The notes below the pieces were generated by a model. That model searched no databases. It saw only the letters and a list, made by a program, of their open reading frames with translations, and was not told the DNA's origin. This document shows positions 61,687 to 64,000 of a stretch of 64,000 bases of DNA, piece by piece. This DNA is from FW021-bin31 sp964647485. GTDB taxonomy: Bacteria > Bacteroidota > Bacteroidia > Chitinophagales > Chitinophagaceae. The DNA lies in contig CAZYHV010000004.1 of the NCBI GenBank assembly GCA_964647485.1, forward strand, positions 139,567 through 203,566, written 5' to 3'. Numbering within the stretch: position 1 is the first letter of the stretch; each line of letters opens with the position of its first letter. The position numbers and the translations under genes are program-made.

Positions 61687-63618
61687 TTATTTTCTTATCA
61701 CGATACCTAATTGATCAGCAATTTCTTTTTCTTTCGATTTTAATTGTTGATGAACCTCTATAATTTTTATTTGTTCTTCTATATCAGTGATTTTATTTAA
61801 GTCTTTTTGGTTCTGATGTATCAATTCCCGTACCATTTTTAACATCAAGTAATTCATGACTGACTTTACATCCTCTTTATAAATGTCTTCTTTTTGAGGA
61901 ACATTGATTTTAAAAAGATCCTTCCAATTATGACTAATTTCATAAGGAGTATATAATAAATCTACCGCTAATTTACTGATTTCCCGATTTATATGATAAA
62001 CGAAGAATTTTTCATCCGGTATTTTTCCTTGATTATATTCTCTTTTATATTCTTTCAAGATATCGAGTATCGTTTTGTTATGAATTAAGTTAAAATTGAG
62101 CGCAGAATGAAAAATGTAGTCTGCCACTTTCTGCTCGTCATTCCATTCTTTACTTCCATGTTCCAATAAAATACGGACCAAATCTTTTTCCTGACGTTCC
62201 TCATCCGTCATTAAATCTATTAAATCTTCTTCTCCCTCCTGTTGTTCTGAAATATCCTCTGTTTCATTTTTTTCTTTTTCCGACTTTTTGAAGCGCTTTT
62301 TCTGAACTTCTTTTCGGATATATTTATTTACGAGCGTCGTTAATCCGCTTTCATCAATATCCAAGATATTACTACATTCCCGTATATAATCTTGCTGTTT
62401 GGTAAAATCTTCTGCTTTATTGATTTTCGATAGGGTTTCAGCTATTTCATTGACTAATTTTGATTTTTTTGTAGGATCATTTCCTACCTCTTTCATGGAA
62501 ACCTGCAGCTTGAAAAAGATAAAATCCTTTTTATTTTCTTCTATATATTCTAAAAAACCATTTGCCGTCGTACTTTGTGCAAAACTATCGGGATCTTCTC
62601 CTTCCGGCAACATGACCAGTTTGACATTAATACTTTGTTCTAATGCCATATCCAATCCTCTCAAAGCAGCTTTTATTCCTGCCGAATCACCGTCATAAAT
62701 AATAGTCAGGTTATTGGTATATTTTTTTATCAGCCGCAATTGATCTTCGGTGAGGGAAGTTCCTGAAGAGGCCACTACATTTTCCATACCGGATTGGTGC
62801 ATGGATATGACGTCGGTGTATCCTTCTACCAGGAGGCATTCATCTTGTTTCCCAATGGCATATCTTGCTTGATACATCCCATAAAGAATTCGTCTTTTTT
62901 CATAAATTTCATTCTCGGGTGTATTGATGTATTTTGGTGCTTTTTCTGTTTTTTTAAGTACACGGGCACCAAATCCGATAACTTTTCCGCTTTGATTATG
63001 AATAGGGAAAATAACTCGACTCCTATAATTATCATATTGTCTGTTGTTTTTGACTACAGTTAACCCGGATTTTTGCAGGTATTCCAGTTTATATTGGTTT
63101 TTTAAAGCCGTGTTGGTAAATTCATTCCAACTGTCCTTAGCATATCCGAGTTGAAATTTTTTCATGCTTTCTTCAGAAAAGCCTCTCTTCTCAAAATAGG
63201 TTTTGCCAATCGTAAGTCCTTCCTCTGTTTCCAGCAAGTTATGTGAAAAATGTTCTTGTGCAAAGTTATTGACAATATAAAGACTTTCGGCCAATTGGTG
63301 AGCTTCTTTATCTTCCGGACTGGCTTCTGTTTCCTCGAGTTCCACATCATATTTCTCAGCCAACCAACGAATAGCTTCCACGAAAGAATACTTTTCATGC
63401 TCCATCAAGAAACTGATGGCATTTCCACTTCGACCGCATCCGAAGCATTTATAAATTTCTTTGGAAGGAGAAACGGTAAAAGAAGGAGTCTTTTCATTAT
63501 GAAAAGGGCATAATCCCAGGTAATTTACCCCTCTTTTTTTGAGTCTCACAAATGATCCTACGATATCGATGATATCTATTCGATCCTGAATTTTTCTTAT
63601 GCTGTCTTTTGAGATCAT
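61687..63618 (-). CDS. dnaG: DNA primase DnaG
   Basis: 643 aa, full length. N-terminal zinc-binding CHC2 domain (Cys37, His40, Cys58, Cys61 in LCPFHNEKT and YKCFGCGRSG), the TOPRIM core with CLLVEGYTDV (Glu) and YDGDSAG (Asp-x-Asp), and a DnaB-binding helical C-terminus. Makes RNA primers at the replication fork. It has an unusually good Shine-Dalgarno sequence and a -7 box upstream. Confidence 0.96.
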   Translation of the reverse strand: MISKDSIRKIQDRIDIIDIVGSFVRLKKRGVNYLGLCPFHNEKTPSFTVSPSKEIYKCFGCGRSGNAISFLMEHEKYSFVEAIRWLAEKYDVELEETEASPEDKEAHQLAESLYIVNNFAQEHFSHNLLETEEGLTIGKTYFEKRGFSEESMKKFQLGYAKDSWNEFTNTALKNQYKLEYLQKSGLTVVKNNRQYDNYRSRVIFPIHNQSGKVIGFGARVLKKTEKAPKYINTPENEIYEKRRILYGMYQARYAIGKQDECLLVEGYTDVISMHQSGMENVVASSGTSLTEDQLRLIKKYTNNLTIIYDGDSAGIKAALRGLDMALEQSINVKLVMLPEGEDPDSFAQSTTANGFLEYIEENKKDFIFFKLQVSMKEVGNDPTKKSKLVNEIAETLSKINKAEDFTKQQDYIRECSNILDIDESGLTTLVNKYIRKEVQKKRFKKSEKEKNETEDISEQQEGEEDLIDLMTDEERQEKDLVRILLEHGSKEWNDEQKVADYIFHSALNFNLIHNKTILDILKEYKREYNQGKIPDEKFFVYHINREISKLAVDLLYTPYEISHNWKDLFKINVPQKEDIYKEDVKSVMNYLMLKMVRELIHQNQKDLNKITDIEEQIKIIEVHQQLKSKEKEIADQLGIVIRK

Positions 63619-63623
63619 GCAAT

Positions 63624-63648
63624 CCTCCCTGATGAATAGACAAATTTA
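63624..63648 (-). promoter_or_regulatory. dnaG -7 box and strong ribosome binding site
   Basis: Minus strand: TAAATTTG (63641-63648), a perfect TAnnTTTG, then GGGAGG with its GGAGG (63624-63628) placed 5 bases before the ATG at 63618. Strong SD sequences are rare in this window. Confidence 0.55.
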
Positions 63649-63757
63649 ATCGGAAAAAATGAAAGAAAAAATTGTTCGATGGCGTTAGGATATTTTTTGT
63701 CTATTAAGACCTGTTATAATTTAACATTCGGTGATGTTTTTATTCCTTTGGTTTTGT

Positions 63758-63777
63758 TAACTTTGATAAAAAAGGAG
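63758..63777 (+). promoter_or_regulatory. -7 box and RBS of the exported peroxiredoxin
   Basis: TAACTTTG (63758-63765) matches TAnnTTTG; AAAGGAG (63771-63777) is a fair SD, 2 bases before the first ATG (63780) and 5 before the second (63783), which makes the second start slightly more likely. Confidence 0.45.
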
Positions 63778-63779
63778 TT

Positions 63780-64000
63780 ATGATGTGTAGGAAATATATT
63801 GTATCAATTTTTGTATTGTTTGCCTTTATTTTCTTTGGCAGTAGGGATTTATTAGCGCAGTCTGTTTCTTCAGAGGTAGGGAAAAAAGCTGCTATGTTTT
63901 CTGCAAAGGCCAGCCTGGACGGACAAGCATTTCATTTTTCACTAAAAAAAGCATTGAAGAAAGGACCTGTTGTTGTTTATTTTTATCCTGCTGCATATAC
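63780..64000 (+). CDS. Exported peroxiredoxin-like protein (3' truncated)
   Basis: The frame starts at ATG 63780 and runs past the window end. The first ~26 residues are a signal peptide (CRKYIVSIFVLFAFIFFGSR, then DLLAQ). Then GKKAAMFSAKASLDGQAF and KKGPVVVYFYPAAYT, the start of an AhpC/TSA-type thiol peroxidase fold in which the peroxidatic Cys (TKGCT-like) would come just after the window end. Active-site Cys not seen, so the call rests on the first half only. Confidence 0.75.
   Translation, partial: MMCRKYIVSIFVLFAFIFFGSRDLLAQSVSSEVGKKAAMFSAKASLDGQAFHFSLKKALKKGPVVVYFYPAAY

Noticed and set aside
1..64000. rRNA and tRNA genes
   Set aside because: No stretch with conserved rRNA sequence or a tRNA cloverleaf with GTTCGAATC-like arm was found in the gaps between genes.

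Overview
The window is a stretch of low-GC chromosome from a member of the Bacteroidota. The evidence is a SusC/SusD pair, BACON domains, a PorT-like protein next to ubiE, BatB/BatC-type genes, a PCMD-domain lipoprotein, a DUF1080 protein, many lipoproteins, and promoters that fit the Bacteroidota -33/-7 pattern (TTTG / TAnnTTTG). Shine-Dalgarno sequences are mostly absent. The family cannot be fixed from the sequence alone; the PpiD-like N-terminus vaguely suggests a Chitinophagales relative (low confidence).

Layout. 1-847: tail of a UvrD/PcrA-type helicase, then recX. 1053-14609: a sialic-acid (sialoglycan) utilisation locus. Read on the minus strand it runs susC, susD, a BACON-LamG-sialidase lipoprotein, a second secreted sialidase, a fused SGNH esterase / GH20 hexosaminidase, and N-acetylneuraminate lyase; a divergent FadR-type GntR regulator sits at the susC end. 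Copies of a TATGT-N3-ACAWA-like site lie at the gntR promoter and at three minus-strand promoters of the locus, so the regulator probably controls the whole set. 14881-27216: housekeeping genes (asnA, rlmN, two pseudouridine synthases, gcvH, a cyclophilin, sbcCD) and a peroxiredoxin-thioredoxin module. 27217-30551: a decayed ParE/RelE-type toxin region, a flavoprotein monooxygenase and a DUF4143-type ATPase preceded by 33-bp tandem repeats. 30552-36589: M20 dipeptidase, GH89 alpha-N-acetylglucosaminidase, a DUF1080 protein and a divergent GHL10 glycosidase-like protein. 36668-49666: comB, dinB, batBC, ligA, an O-acetylhomoserine sulfhydrylase, the ubiE-porT-pyrC-mutS-like operon, engB and ybeY.

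49726-56444 looks like the chromosome-origin region. Two perfect parS sites (one at the centre of a 52-bp perfect palindrome) lie directly before mnmG. About 5 kb further on, an 800-bp AT-rich gap holds four perfect TTATNCACA DnaA boxes arranged as two inverted pairs. Between them is a wrecked IS21-family istA. 56445-64000: an S41 peptidase, a beta-barrel protein, a PCMD lipoprotein, an unknown secreted coiled-coil protein, dnaG and the start of a secreted peroxiredoxin.

How the genes work together. SusC/SusD import sialoglycans or their fragments; the surface lipoprotein and periplasmic sialidases release sialic acid; the SGNH domain could remove O-acetyl groups that block sialidase or lyase; GH20 trims exposed hexosamines; NanA splits the released Neu5Ac. 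The separate GH89/DUF1080/M20 operon suggests further use of host-type or mucin-like glycans. No sialic-acid permease, epimerase or ManNAc kinase is visible in the window. There are no rRNA, tRNA or CRISPR features that I can see.
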